A stretch of 64,000 nt of DNA from Patiriisocius marinistellae (GCF_009014635.1 NZ_BKCF01000001.1:806001-870000), one strand, 5' to 3'; shown: positions 43,503 through 53,081, counted from the first letter of the stretch. Program-made: numbers and translations. The notes: generated by a model from the letters alone, not told the origin.

Positions 43503-44789
43503 ATGACCCCAATAATAGAATCAGCATCACCACAAGAAATTAAAGCACTTCAAGAAACCGAAATGCAAAAGATGCTAGCGTACATTGGGGAGCATTCTAC
43601 ATATTATAAAAAACTCTTTAAGAGTAATAAGATTAATATTTCCGAAGTAAAAACGCTTCAAGATTTACAGCAATTACCATTAACGACGAAGGATCAATTG
43701 CAACAAAATAATGATGATTTTATTTGTGTTCCAAAAGGGAAAATAATTGATTATGTCACTACTAGTGGTACATTGGGAGAACCAGTAACGTTTGCACTTT
43801 CAGAGAAAGATTTACAACGATTAGCTTATAATGAAGCAATTTCTTTTGCCTGTGCTGAGGTAAAACAAGATGATGTTATGCAACTAATGACTACAATGGA
43901 TCGTAGGTTTATGGCGGGTTTGGCTTATTTTCTAGGCGCACGCAAGTTGGGTGCAGGGATTATAAGAGTGGGTAGTGGGATTCCTGAATTGCAATGGGAT
44001 TCTATTTTAAAATTTAACCCTACATATCTTATTTGTGTACCTTCTTTTTTACTTAAAATGATAGAATTTGCCACAAACAACGGGATTGATTTGGCTAAGA
44101 GTAGCGTAAAAGGGGCGATTTGTATTGGAGAGCCTATTCGTAATGAAAACTTTGGCTACAACACTTTAGCTTCAAAAATAAAAAAGGGATGGAATATTAA
44201 ATTATATTCCACGTATGCTAGTACTGAGATGAGTACAGCATTTAATGAATGTGGGGAAGGAAAAGGAGGACATCATCACCCCGAACTTATTATAGCTGAA
44301 ATTTTAAACGATAAAGACAAGCAGGTAAAAGATGGAGAAGTTGGTGAATTAGTTATAACAACACTAGGAGTTGAGGCAATGCCACTACTGCGTTTTAAAA
44401 CAGGCGATATGGTACGAGCACACACAAGCCCTTGTAATTGTGGTAGAAATACGATGCGTCTTGGTCCTGTAGTGGGTCGTAAAAAACAAATGATAAAATA
44501 TAAAGGAACTACATTGTATCCTCCAGCAATGTATAATGTACTCAATGATTTTGAAGCTATTGACTGTTTTTTAATTGAAATCTCTCACAATGAGTTTGAG
44601 ACGGATGAAATACTCATAAAAATAGCAACATCAAATGAGAGTGAAGAATTTTTACAAGAAGTTAAAGATCATTTTAGGGCAAAGTTGCGGGTTACGCCAA
44701 CGGTTGAATTTCACGATAAAAAAACTTTAAATTTATTGCGTTTACCTAAGATGAGTAGGAAACCAATTGACTTAATCGACTTAAGGTAA
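43503..44789 (+). CDS. PaaK-like aryl-CoA/ACP ligase
   Basis: 428 residues. TTSGTLGEPVTF is the ATP/AMP-binding loop, YSTYASTEM the adenylate motif, and LRFKTGDMVRA carries the conserved Asp. A Cys pair in SPCNCGRNTMRLG is also typical of phenylacetate-CoA ligases. In the flexirubin pathway an enzyme is needed to activate 4-coumarate from the ammonia-lyase, and this is the only adenylate-forming enzyme in the cluster. It may load CoA or the acyl carrier directly. It is the last gene of the cluster, with an 81-bp gap upstream. Confidence 0.87.
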   Translation: MTPIIESASPQEIKALQETEMQKMLAYIGEHSTYYKKLFKSNKINISEVKTLQDLQQLPLTTKDQLQQNNDDFICVPKGKIIDYVTTSGTLGEPVTFALSEKDLQRLAYNEAISFACAEVKQDDVMQLMTTMDRRFMAGLAYFLGARKLGAGIIRVGSGIPELQWDSILKFNPTYLICVPSFLLKMIEFATNNGIDLAKSSVKGAICIGEPIRNENFGYNTLASKIKKGWNIKLYSTYASTEMSTAFNECGEGKGGHHHPELIIAEILNDKDKQVKDGEVGELVITTLGVEAMPLLRFKTGDMVRAHTSPCNCGRNTMRLGPVVGRKKQMIKYKGTTLYPPAMYNVLNDFEAIDCFLIEISHNEFETDEILIKIATSNESEEFLQEVKDHFRAKLRVTPTVEFHDKKTLNLLRLPKMSRKPIDLIDLR

Positions 44790-44818
44790 TTGTGTTAATG
44801 GGAATTAAACTATTAGTT

Positions 44819-46321
44819 TTACCACGCCATTTTAGTGACACTTTCTTCTCTAACTAACCAGGTTAAGCCAGTATCACTATTAGTGTCAATATCAAATACA
44901 GAATAGCTACGTATAAGTTGGTTTGAGTTTTCTGGATTGATTCTAATAATTTTACTAATACTATTTTTATTGCTTTTGTGAATTGCAAAACCATTCATCA
45001 CAGGTTTCCACACATTATCGCGAAGAACAAAAAGATAATGTTTTTCAAACTCCTTGTCTCTAAGCTGCGCGCTGAAAAGTAAATAATCCCTATCGCACCC
45101 ATTAAAAGTGAGTGTTGTTAAAGTGCCTCCGCGAGTTTTAGGAATAATAATTGGTGGACAATTAACCATTGAAGAAACAATTGTAGTGTTATCTTCAGCA
45201 GTGTCAATGCTGCTTATCTGTGCGGTAATCATATCATTATTACCGTTGAATCTACCATTAATTGTGCTTTTTGAATTTATTTTTAACGAAGCTGTTAAAT
45301 TATTTGATAACTGTTCTTTTTTATTCTGTAACGCTAAATCTGCATCTTCTTGGCTTATAGATTTAAGAATTACACGATGAATTTTCTTTTGCAAAACATT
45401 GCTACTGTCAATACGCTCTTCAATAAGTAATGTGTTATTGCTTATTGCATTTACATTATTATTTGATAAAGTGGTTGAAGTATTATCCAATGGAATACTC
45501 GTTGTTTTTAAATTTGTTTGCACATTTTGATTCCCGTCTTCTTCAGCAACATCTCTAAGGGTTTGATACAAATCTCTTTCTGCTTGTTCTTGACTCACTT
45601 TTTGAATAACAATGTTTGATGAGTTGTTTTTTTCTGAAATTTTAACAGGTTCAATATTTTCATTAGCAATAAGCGTAGTTGTGTCCTTTAAATTTGTTTG
45701 CACATTTTGATTTCCCTCTTCTTCAGCAACATCTCTAAGAGTTTCATACAAATCTCTTTCTGCTTGTGCTTGACTCACTTTTTGAATCACAATATTTGAT
45801 GAGTTGTTTTTTTCTGAAATTTTAACAGGTTCAATATTTTCATTAGCAACACGAGTAGTTGTGTTCTTTAAATTGGTTTGCACATTTTCAGCTCCTTCCT
45901 CCATTGCAATTTTATTAAGTTCGTTAACTAAATCTCTTTCTGCTTCAGAGGTTGATATTTTCTTAAGATCTAATTTGTACTTTACAACAGGTTGTTTGGT
46001 AGTTATTTTACTTTTGCTGTTAATTACATTAGCGCTTGCTTCAAGTAGAGCAAGAGCCTCCACATGTTCTTTTTTAAGTCTTTCAATTTTTTGTTTTAAA
46101 AGCTCAAGATTTTTCTTGGCAACAATAATTTCATTAGCCTCAGCGCTTATTTTGTTTTTTGATACCTCCACAACAACAGTGTCTTTCTGGCTAACAGTAG
46201 TGGGGTACTGATTTGCTATAGTAACTTGAGCAATTGTTGAATTTTGTAAAAAGCTAACAAATGTCAATAAGGAAAAACATATGCATTTGAGTATCGTATG
46301 ATTTATACGAGTACACAACAT
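44819..46321 (-). CDS. Secreted repeat protein with a C-terminal domain shared with the next gene
   Basis: 500 residues: N-terminal signal sequence (about 1-31, ending TIAQ), coiled-coil-like region (about 60-95), then 60-residue repeats containing NVQTNL and KISEKNNSSNIVIQKVSQ with ERDLYxTLRDVAEE. The C-terminal 115 residues (from CPPIIIPKTRGGTL to VTKMAW) are closely similar to the end of the protein at 46490-47119. No enzyme motif is seen. The repeats are near-identical at DNA level and so recent or maintained by recombination. The gene is convergent with the pigment cluster. Function unknown. Confidence 0.75.
   Translation of the reverse strand: MLCTRINHTILKCICFSLLTFVSFLQNSTIAQVTIANQYPTTVSQKDTVVVEVSKNKISAEANEIIVAKKNLELLKQKIERLKKEHVEALALLEASANVINSKSKITTKQPVVKYKLDLKKISTSEAERDLVNELNKIAMEEGAENVQTNLKNTTTRVANENIEPVKISEKNNSSNIVIQKVSQAQAERDLYETLRDVAEEEGNQNVQTNLKDTTTLIANENIEPVKISEKNNSSNIVIQKVSQEQAERDLYQTLRDVAEEDGNQNVQTNLKTTSIPLDNTSTTLSNNNVNAISNNTLLIEERIDSSNVLQKKIHRVILKSISQEDADLALQNKKEQLSNNLTASLKINSKSTINGRFNGNNDMITAQISSIDTAEDNTTIVSSMVNCPPIIIPKTRGGTLTTLTFNGCDRDYLLFSAQLRDKEFEKHYLFVLRDNVWKPVMNGFAIHKSNKNSISKIIRINPENSNQLIRSYSVFDIDTNSDTGLTWLVREESVTKMAW
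45511..45960. repeat. 180-bp in-frame tandem repeat (two near-identical units, one partial)
   Basis: Units begin at 45511, 45691 and 45871 (all at AATTtGTTTG), an exact 180-bp period. The first two units differ at only about a dozen positions; the third diverges after roughly 90 bp. They encode 60 residues each in the minus-strand gene at 44819-46321, so copy number can change without breaking the frame. Confidence 0.9.
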
Positions 46322-46489
46322 AATTTTTAAATATATGTAAGAGAGGAGAGTTATTCTTAATTAAAACTAAAGAATAAAATTACATTAAGCAACTGTTTGT
46401 TAAATAATTAGACAAAGTGTTTCAATAAAATTGAATTAGAGATTTTTCTTACTAAACACAAACTATAGGAACAATAATGGTATAGGTTT

Positions 46490-47119
46490 TTACCATGCCA
46501 TTTTAGGAACGCTCTCCTCAAGTAAGAGCCAAGCGTAACCTGTTTCGCTATTCTCGTCGATATTAAACACAGAATAATAGCGTAAAAGTTCATTGGGTTT
46601 TTCAGGATTTACTCTTATAATTTGTAATGTTTCAGGCTTGTTACTTTTGTGAATTGCAAAACCATTCATTACGGGTTTCCATTGATTATTTCGTAAAACG
46701 TACAGAAAATATTTATTAAAATTTTCATCCTTTAATTTAGCGGTTAACAAAAGTAAATCACGGTCAAATCCCTCAAGCACAAGAGGAGAAATTGTGCCTC
46801 CATAGGTTTTGGGGACTAATAACTTCGGAAATCTATTATCCTGAAACGAAATGTGAGTAACACCATTATTAGTGTCTATCTTATTTATCCTAGCATAAAA
46901 AGGGACAAGATCGCCATTATAATTTCCAATTACTGCATTATCAGGGATGGAAGGCTTGGTTATCTTGGATGGTTCAATAGTGGGTTTTGGTTTTGGAGAG
47001 GTTTTTTGTGTGGTCTTTGGACCAATAATATTTTTATTTTTTTTAGTTGGGGTTCCACAACTAATTAAAATAGTGCAGGTAAGAGTAAAAACTAAAATAG
47101 TTGTAACTGATAGTTTCAT
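46490..47119 (-). CDS. Lipoprotein paralogous to the downstream repeat protein
   Basis: 209 residues. The signal peptide ends in TCTILISC with the lipobox Cys near residue 21, followed by a Lys/Pro-rich linker (about 25-60). The C-terminal domain (about 95-209, FPKLLVPKTYGGTI to VPKMAW) is shared with the protein at 44819-46321; both contain WKPVMNGFAIHKSNK and the ending KMAW. The ancestral domain was therefore duplicated here and one copy gained the repeat stalk. Domain function unknown. Confidence 0.78.
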   Translation of the reverse strand: MKLSVTTILVFTLTCTILISCGTPTKKNKNIIGPKTTQKTSPKPKPTIEPSKITKPSIPDNAVIGNYNGDLVPFYARINKIDTNNGVTHISFQDNRFPKLLVPKTYGGTISPLVLEGFDRDLLLLTAKLKDENFNKYFLYVLRNNQWKPVMNGFAIHKSNKPETLQIIRVNPEKPNELLRYYSVFNIDENSETGYAWLLLEESVPKMAW

Positions 47120-47234
47120 ATATAAATATAGCCACTTCTAAGAGAAAAGAATTGCGAAGTGGCTTGGGTTATTTTTAAATTACTAAATATAGGTTTGTTT
47201 TAAATATGCAAAACAGAAATCTTAAGTAACATTT

Positions 47235-48059
47235 TTATTGAATTTTAAATGTAATGACAGGCATATTTGCATGATTCACAAGATCTTCACTAATACTACC
47301 ATTAAAAAAATGAGATAAACCTTTTCTACCGTGGGTGCTCATCCCAATCAATTGAGCATTTTTGAATTTTGTAAATTGAAGTATTCCTTTTTCAACTGAA
47401 AAAGCATTATGTATATTAAGCGTATAATTTTCGGCACCCATGCCTCGAACAAAGTTTTCCATTAGCTTAGTTGCTTCTTCAGTGGTTTTAAAACCTGCAG
47501 GGGTATTAACATATAGTAGGTGCATTTTTGCTCCTACCACTTTTGCAAATTTTAATCCTTCATTAAAGCTCCAACGACTCTCTTCTCCAAAATCTGTTGC
47601 AAACACAAAGTCTTTAATATCAAGTTTAGCATGGTCGTTTTTAATAACTAGCACAGGCACTTTTGATGTTCTAACCACTTTTTCTGTGTTACTACCTATA
47701 AATAATTCTTTAAAACCACTAGCACCATGACTTCCCATTACAACAAGATCAATATCTTTTTCTTTTACTGTCTGGTTAATGTCATTATAAATTTCATCGT
47801 GCCCAATAGCTGAGTGAACTTCAATAGGATATAAATACTCTTTCTTTAGAAGTTCTTCGAAGTTTTTTTCTGCTAATTTTATAAAATATAAAGCCTCTGG
47901 CATTCCGCTAGTATTTTGAATGCCACGAATTTGTGAGGGCATGTCTAACGAATGTTCAAGATAAATTTCACAGTTATTTTTAAGTGCAATTTCCGCAGCT
48001 ACTTTTAAAGCATTTTCAGCTTGTTCTGAGAAATCAGTAGGAACTAAAATACGTTTCAT
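47235..48059 (-). CDS. Universal stress protein, tandem UspA domains
   Basis: 274 residues with two Usp domains. The first starts MKRILVPTDFSEQAENAL and ends with VVMGSHGASGFKELFIGS, where the G-x2-G-x9-G(S/T) ATP-binding motif is recognisable. The second starts DFVFATDFGEESRWSFNEG and ends with IGMSTHGRKGLSHFFNGS. Fused pairs of this length are common in Bacteroidota. It is cytoplasmic and probably ATP-binding, with a role in stress survival. I chose ATG at 48059 because it opens directly into the conserved first strand; a longer frame to 48125 adds unrelated residues. Confidence 0.92.
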   Translation of the reverse strand: MKRILVPTDFSEQAENALKVAAEIALKNNCEIYLEHSLDMPSQIRGIQNTSGMPEALYFIKLAEKNFEELLKKEYLYPIEVHSAIGHDEIYNDINQTVKEKDIDLVVMGSHGASGFKELFIGSNTEKVVRTSKVPVLVIKNDHAKLDIKDFVFATDFGEESRWSFNEGLKFAKVVGAKMHLLYVNTPAGFKTTEEATKLMENFVRGMGAENYTLNIHNAFSVEKGILQFTKFKNAQLIGMSTHGRKGLSHFFNGSISEDLVNHANMPVITFKIQ

Positions 48060-48148
48060 AAGCAATGGATTAAGGATTGTGTTAGTAACTACTAAGTTAC
48101 AAAAAAAACCCCGTTGGCGAGTCATTTTTTTTAAACAGAAATTTGTAT

Positions 48149-48196
48149 TATATTTGCACCTAATTTAGTAAAAGAGAGGGGACATAGCGTCCCCTC
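48149..48196 (+). promoter_or_regulatory. Promoter element and leader hairpin of rimP-nusA-infB
   Basis: TATATTTG at 48149-48156 is a -7 element. Some 20 bp later GAGGGGAC (48176-48183) and GTCCCCTC (48189-48196) form a perfect GC-rich stem with loop ATAGC, followed by a TTTT run. No gene ends here on the plus strand, and the rimP ATG is at 48215. The hairpin therefore lies in the leader and could attenuate the operon or limit translation of rimP. Confidence 0.6.
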
Positions 48197-48214
48197 TTTT
48201 TATAACTGTATTTG

Positions 48215-48679
48215 ATGATAGAAAAGGTAACTACATTATTGAACGAAGCGCTTTCTGATAATCCGTCATTGTTTTTGATTGATTTAGAGATTATTAGCGA
48301 TAATAGGATTGTTGTAACGCTTGATGGAGATGAAGGAGTGAGAGTTGAAGATTGTATTGCTGTGAGTCGTGCAATAGAACACAACCTTGACAGAGAAGAG
48401 GAAGATTTTTCATTGGAGGTCATGAGTGCTGGGGTTTCCGAGCCCTTGACAATGCCACGACAGTATAAGAAAAATTTAGACAGAACATTAAAAATCAAAA
48501 CAGTGAAAGGTGAAACAATAGAGGGTCAATTGACTAACGTTTCCGAAGAAAAAATTACGCTAGAGTGGAAGGCACGTGAGCCAAAACCTGTAGGTAAAGG
48601 AAAGGTGACTGTGAAGAAAAAAGCAGAATTGCCTTACAACGAGATTGTAGAAGCAAAAGTGATGGTAACATTTAATTAA
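48215..48679 (+). CDS. rimP: Ribosome maturation factor RimP
   Basis: 154 residues with the two RimP parts: an N-terminal alpha/beta domain (VTLDGDEGVRVEDCIAVSRAIEHNLD, then DFSLEVMSAGVSEPL, near the usual SPGxxRPL) and a C-terminal SH3-like barrel (KTVKGETIEGQLTNVSEEKITLEW). It helps 30S assembly. It is first in the classic order rimP-nusA-infB; nusA starts 7 bp later. The ATG at 48215 is preferred to the TTG one codon earlier. Confidence 0.95.
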   Translation: MIEKVTTLLNEALSDNPSLFLIDLEIISDNRIVVTLDGDEGVRVEDCIAVSRAIEHNLDREEEDFSLEVMSAGVSEPLTMPRQYKKNLDRTLKIKTVKGETIEGQLTNVSEEKITLEWKAREPKPVGKGKVTVKKKAELPYNEIVEAKVMVTFN

Positions 48680-48686
48680 AAATGAT

Positions 48687-49919
48687 ATGGAAAATTTAGC
48701 GTTAATTGAATCATTTTCTGAATTCAAAGACGATAAACAAATTGACAGAGTAACGCTAATGGCGATACTAGAGGAGGTTTTTAGAAACGCCTTAAAGAAA
48801 AAATATGGTAGCGATGATAACTTTGATATTATTGTAAACCCAGATAAAGGAGATTTAGAGATTTGGAGAAATCGTGTTGTTGTAGCTGATGGTGATGTAA
48901 TGGATCCTAATGAAGAGATTTCATTGTCTGAAGCACGCAAGATTGAAGATGATTTTGAGGTAGGCGAAGATGTGTCAGAAGAGGTAAAGTTAATCCAGTT
49001 AGGTCGTCGTTCTATTTTAGCTTTACGTCAAAATTTGATTTCAAAAATTTATGAGCATGATAACACTATTATCTATAAGCAATTTAAGGAGCTTGAGGGT
49101 GATATGTATACTGCTGAAGTTCATCACATTCGTCACAGAGCGGTTATATTGTTAGATGATGATGGAAACGAAATCATCATGCCAAAGGATAAACAAATTC
49201 CTTCAGATTTTTTTAGAAAAGGAGATAACGTACGTGGAATTATTGAAAGCGTAGAATTAAAAGGAAACAAGCCGTCAATTATTATGTCTCGTGCTAATCC
49301 ATTGTTCTTAGAACGTTTATTTGAATCTGAAATTCCTGAAGTTTTTGACGGTTTAATCACTGTAAAAAAAGTAGTACGAATCCCTGGTGAAAAAGCTAAA
49401 GTTGCTGTTGATAGTTATGATGACCGTATTGATCCTGTAGGAGCTTGTGTTGGAATGAAAGGGTCAAGAATACATGGCATTGTTAGAGAATTAGGAAATG
49501 AAAATATTGATGTAATTAATTACACAACAAATCTTACTCTTTTTATCACACGTGCTTTAAGTCCGGCTAAAGTTACTTCTGTGAAAATTAATGAAGAGAC
49601 AAAAAGAGCTGAGGTTATCTTACGTCCAGAAGAAGTAAGTAAGGCAATTGGCCGTGGAGGTCATAATATTAGATTGGCAGGTCAATTAACTGGATATGAG
49701 ATTGATGTATTGCGAGAAGGTGCTGAAGAAGATGTAGAATTAACTGAGTTTAGTGATGAGATTGAAGGATGGATAATTGATGAATTCAAGAAAATAGGGC
49801 TTGACACAGCAAAGAGTGTTTTAGATTACGACTTTAAGGATCTTGTCTCTCGTACAGATCTTGAAGAGGAAACTATTCAAGAAGTAATCAGTATATTAAA
49901 AGAAGAATTTGAAGACTAA
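48687..49919 (+). CDS. nusA: Transcription termination/antitermination factor NusA
   Basis: 410 residues in the expected order: N-terminal RNA-polymerase-binding domain (LALIESFSEFKDDKQIDRVT), S1 domain around 130-200 (GDMYTAEVHHIRHRAVILL), then KH1 and KH2 with DPVGACVGMKGSRI and AIGRGGHNIRLAGQLTG. It lacks the acidic C-terminal repeats of the E. coli protein, as usual outside proteobacteria, but ends with an acidic stretch (ISILKEEFED). It modulates pausing and termination and may act on the leader hairpin upstream of rimP. Confidence 0.97.
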   Translation: MENLALIESFSEFKDDKQIDRVTLMAILEEVFRNALKKKYGSDDNFDIIVNPDKGDLEIWRNRVVVADGDVMDPNEEISLSEARKIEDDFEVGEDVSEEVKLIQLGRRSILALRQNLISKIYEHDNTIIYKQFKELEGDMYTAEVHHIRHRAVILLDDDGNEIIMPKDKQIPSDFFRKGDNVRGIIESVELKGNKPSIIMSRANPLFLERLFESEIPEVFDGLITVKKVVRIPGEKAKVAVDSYDDRIDPVGACVGMKGSRIHGIVRELGNENIDVINYTTNLTLFITRALSPAKVTSVKINEETKRAEVILRPEEVSKAIGRGGHNIRLAGQLTGYEIDVLREGAEEDVELTEFSDEIEGWIIDEFKKIGLDTAKSVLDYDFKDLVSRTDLEEETIQEVISILKEEFED

Positions 49920-49981
49920 GGACTAAAATGTTATTTTTGAACGTAGTTTTCACGATATTATAGAAATAGGAAAGCATATTT

Positions 49982-52801
49982 ATGGCTGAAGTAAAATCAA
50001 TAAGACTTAACAAAGTACTCAAAGAGTTTAATATCTCTATTGACCGTGCTGTGGAATTTTTGGGTTCCAAGGGGCACGAAATCGATCGTAAGCCCACTAC
50101 TAAAATTAGTAGTGCGGAATACGAAGTGCTTGCAGATGAATTTGCAAAGGACAAAGAGAAAAAAGTTGAGTCAAAAGAAGTTGGCGAAGAGAAACGAAAA
50201 GAGAAGGAAGAACTTCGTCTCGAGCGTGAGCGTGAACTTGAGGAAAAAGAAAATCAAAGAGCGGAGGCTTCTAAGGTGATTAAAGCTGAGGCTAATCTTG
50301 CAGGTTTAAAACAAGTGCGCAAAATAGAGCTTGATGCTAAAGGCAATCCTATTCAAAAAGAACAGAACCCTGCTCCTGTTGAAGCGCCCAAAGAGGCTCC
50401 TCAAAAAGAAGCTCCTCAAAAATTAGAAGCTAAAAAACCTGAGCCGCCAAAAGTTGAAAAGGTTGTCGAAGCAACTAAAAAAGAAACGCCAAAAGCCACA
50501 ACACCAAAAGTTGAAAAGCCTGTTGTGAAAACAGAAACTCCTAAGGTTGAGGTGAAACCAGTGGCGCCTACGGTTGAAAAGAAAGTTGAAGAACCAGTAG
50601 AAAAGAGTTCTCCAGATACTGCTGAAGCAGCAGATGGTGAAGGAACAGGTATAGTTGAGACAAAATATAAAAAGCTAAACGGTCCTAACTTTACAGGTCA
50701 AAAAATTGATTTAACTCAATTTAAAAAACCAGAAAAGAAAAAACCAGCTTCATCTGGAGAGAAAAAAGGACGTCGTCGTCGTATCAGTAAAGATAATGGT
50801 AAATCTGGAGCTAATTCTGGAGGAGGAAATAGGAAAGATAATAGAGGAGGTTCACGCAGAGGTTCTCAAAGGTCTAATGTGCCCAAAGAAGAACCTACTG
50901 AGGCAGAAGTGCAAAAACAAGTACGTGAAACTTTAGAAAAACTTCAGGGTAAGTCTTCTAAAGGAAAAGGTGCTAAATATAGGAGAGAAAAACGTGATAC
51001 TCACCGTCAAAAAACGGAAGAAGAATTAGCAAAGCAAGAAATTGATAACAAATTGCTTAAAGTGACTGAATTTGTTACTGTAAGTGAGGTTGCTACCATG
51101 ATGGACTTGCCAGTAACAAAAATTATTTCTGCATGTATGTCATTGGGAATGATGGTTACAATGAACCAGCGTCTTGATGCAGAAACAATATCTATTGTTG
51201 CTGAAGAATTTGGTTACGAAGTAGAATTTGTAAATGCTGATATTGAAGAGTCAATTCAAGAAGTTGAAGATGCTCCAGAAGACTTAAAAGAAAGAGCGCC
51301 TATTGTTACTGTAATGGGTCACGTTGATCACGGTAAAACATCATTACTAGATTACATTCGTAAAGAAAATGTTATCGCCGGTGAAAGTGGTGGTATTACA
51401 CAACACATTGGTGCATATGGAGTACAATTAGAAAATGGACAAAAAATAGCATTTCTCGATACGCCAGGTCACGAAGCCTTTACAGCAATGCGTGCACGTG
51501 GTGCTCAAGTAACAGATTTAGCAATTATTGTAGTTGCGGCAGATGATGACATTATGCCACAAACAAAAGAAGCTATTTCTCACGCACAAGCAGCGGGAGT
51601 ACCTATCGTATTTGCTATAAATAAAATTGACAGACCTAGTGCAAATCCTGAAAAGATTAAAGAAGGATTAGCTCAAATGAATCTTTTAGTAGAGGATTGG
51701 GGTGGAAAAATTCAATCACACGATATCTCTGCTAAGACAGGTGAGGGTGTAAAAGAATTATTGGAGAAAGTTTTATTAGAAGCCGAATTGTTAGAGCTTA
51801 AAGCAAATCCAGATAAAGCCGCAAATGGAACAGTAGTAGAAGCCTTCTTGGATAAAGGTCGTGGATATGTATCTACAATTCTTGTACAAGGCGGTACTTT
51901 AAAAGTTGGTGATTATGTTTTAGCTGGACAACACAGTGGTAAGGTTAAAGCAATGCAGGATGAACGTGGTAAAAAAGTAAAAACTGCTGGACCTTCAATA
52001 CCGGTATCTATTTTAGGATTAGACGGGGCACCACAAGCTGGTGACAAGTTTAGTGTTTTTGAAGATGAACGAGAAGCTAAGGATATAGCAAGTCGTCGTA
52101 CACAGTTACAACGTGAGCAGTCTGTAAGAACACAACGTCATATTACACTTGATGAAATTGGACGTCGTATTGCGCTTGGTGACTTTAAAGAATTAAACAT
52201 TATTCTCAAAGGAGATGTTGATGGTTCTGTAGAGGCATTGACAGATAGTTTCCAAAAACTATCTACTGAGGAAATTCAAGTAAACATTATTCATAAAGCA
52301 GTAGGGCCTATTACTGAGAGTGATGTGTTATTGGCTTCTGCGTCAGATGCGATTATAATTGGATTTAACGTTCGCCCAATGGGTAATGCTCGTCAAATTG
52401 CAGATAAAGAAGAAATCGACATCCGTATGTATTCAATTATATATGCGGCAATCAATGACTTGAAAGATGCAATGGAAGGAATGTTATCTCCAGAAATGAA
52501 AGAGGAGATTACGGGTACTGCAGAAATTAGAGAAACATTTAAAATTTCTAAAGTAGGTACTATTGCAGGTTGTATGGTATTAACTGGAAAAATTATAAGA
52601 AATGCAGGAATACGTTTAATTCGTGAGGGTGTAGTTGTTTACACAGGCGAGTTAGAAAGCCTAAAGCGTTTTAAAGATGATGCAAAAGAAGTTGCAAAAG
52701 GATACGATTGTGGTATGCAAATTAAAAACTACAACGATATCTATGAAGGCGACATCATTGAATCATTCCATGAAGTAGCTGTAAAGAAAAAGTTGAAATA
52801 A
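49982..52801 (+). CDS. infB: Translation initiation factor IF-2
   Basis: 939 residues. The N-terminal domain ([23 protein letters not shown]) is followed by a long low-complexity linker rich in Lys, Glu, Pro and Ala (about 60-330). The GTPase core begins near 440 with G1 [10 protein letters not shown]3 DTPGHEAF and G4 NKID. Domains II to IV follow, including [13 protein letters not shown] and [18 protein letters not shown] at the fMet-tRNA-binding end. Length and layout are normal for the phylum. It is the last gene of the operon, with a terminator at 52822. Confidence 0.98.
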   Translation: MAEVKSIRLNKVLKEFNISIDRAVEFLGSKGHEIDRKPTTKISSAEYEVLADEFAKDKEKKVESKEVGEEKRKEKEELRLERERELEEKENQRAEASKVIKAEANLAGLKQVRKIELDAKGNPIQKEQNPAPVEAPKEAPQKEAPQKLEAKKPEPPKVEKVVEATKKETPKATTPKVEKPVVKTETPKVEVKPVAPTVEKKVEEPVEKSSPDTAEAADGEGTGIVETKYKKLNGPNFTGQKIDLTQFKKPEKKKPASSGEKKGRRRRISKDNGKSGANSGGGNRKDNRGGSRRGSQRSNVPKEEPTEAEVQKQVRETLEKLQGKSSKGKGAKYRREKRDTHRQKTEEELAKQEIDNKLLKVTEFVTVSEVATMMDLPVTKIISACMSLGMMVTMNQRLDAETISIVAEEFGYEVEFVNADIEESIQEVEDAPEDLKERAPIVTVMGHVDHGKTSLLDYIRKENVIAGESGGITQHIGAYGVQLENGQKIAFLDTPGHEAFTAMRARGAQVTDLAIIVVAADDDIMPQTKEAISHAQAAGVPIVFAINKIDRPSANPEKIKEGLAQMNLLVEDWGGKIQSHDISAKTGEGVKELLEKVLLEAELLELKANPDKAANGTVVEAFLDKGRGYVSTILVQGGTLKVGDYVLAGQHSGKVKAMQDERGKKVKTAGPSIPVSILGLDGAPQAGDKFSVFEDEREAKDIASRRTQLQREQSVRTQRHITLDEIGRRIALGDFKELNIILKGDVDGSVEALTDSFQKLSTEEIQVNIIHKAVGPITESDVLLASASDAIIIGFNVRPMGNARQIADKEEIDIRMYSIIYAAINDLKDAMEGMLSPEMKEEITGTAEIRETFKISKVGTIAGCMVLTGKIIRNAGIRLIREGVVVYTGELESLKRFKDDAKEVAKGYDCGMQIKNYNDIYEGDIIESFHEVAVKKKLK

Positions 52802-52821
52802 ACTTTTTAACACTATAAATT

Positions 52822-52856
52822 AAAAATCCCGTTTCTTTTAGAGACGGGATTTTTTG
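52822..52856 (+). terminator. Terminator of the rimP-nusA-infB operon
   Basis: AAAAATCCCGT and ACGGGATTTTT pair perfectly; further pairs including one G-U extend the stem towards the loop, and T follows. It begins about 20 bp after the infB stop. Confidence 0.9.
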
Positions 52857-53011
52857 GTTTAAATATTACCTTGAAAAGGCTTTACTTCTGAAATGTATTC
52901 AATTTTTAAATGACTTAAACAAAAAAACATTTTTAGCTAATAATCTTAATAGCCAAATTTTTTCTCTAACGAAATGAATGTTTTGATTTTAAAAAACAAG
53001 TTGTAAACAAA

Positions 53012-53051
53012 AAAAGTAACTTCGAAAACTAATATTTCCGAAGCTACTTTT
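53012..53051 (-). terminator. Terminator of the SPOR lipoprotein gene
   Basis: On the minus strand AAAAGTAGCTTCG and CGAAGTTACTTTT form a 13-bp stem with one G-U pair and lead into further T. It lies 31 bp past the stop of the minus-strand gene. One stem arm contains part of the dispersed CTTCGGAAAT word. Confidence 0.75.
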
Positions 53052-53081
53052 AAGAGAATAATGCGTGAATTTATTTAATGG

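Larger units (their letters stand above)
512..53043. repeat. Dispersed 10-mer CTTCGGAAAT / ATTTCCGAAG, 19 exact copies
   Basis: Plus-orientation copies start at 512, 4374, 7060, 17180, 21421, 23447, 25787, 32314, 37030, 39110, 41771, 42917 and 46823. Reverse copies start at 19824, 26275, 26433, 39228, 43638 and 53034. Two are intergenic; the rest fall in coding frames giving FGN, SE(I/M), ISE or FPK, so protein sequence does not explain them. Near-matches are at 28409, 43212 and 48539. Fifteen lie between 17.2 and 46.9 kb. Counted by eye. Confidence 0.8.

Noticed and set aside
45511-45960. CRISPR or mobile repeat array
   Set aside because: The 180-bp units are contiguous, in frame and without spacers; they are coding tandem repeats.
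48060-48125. Longer N-terminus for the universal stress protein
   Set aside because: The added residues are unrelated to Usp domains, and an ATG stands right before the first conserved strand.
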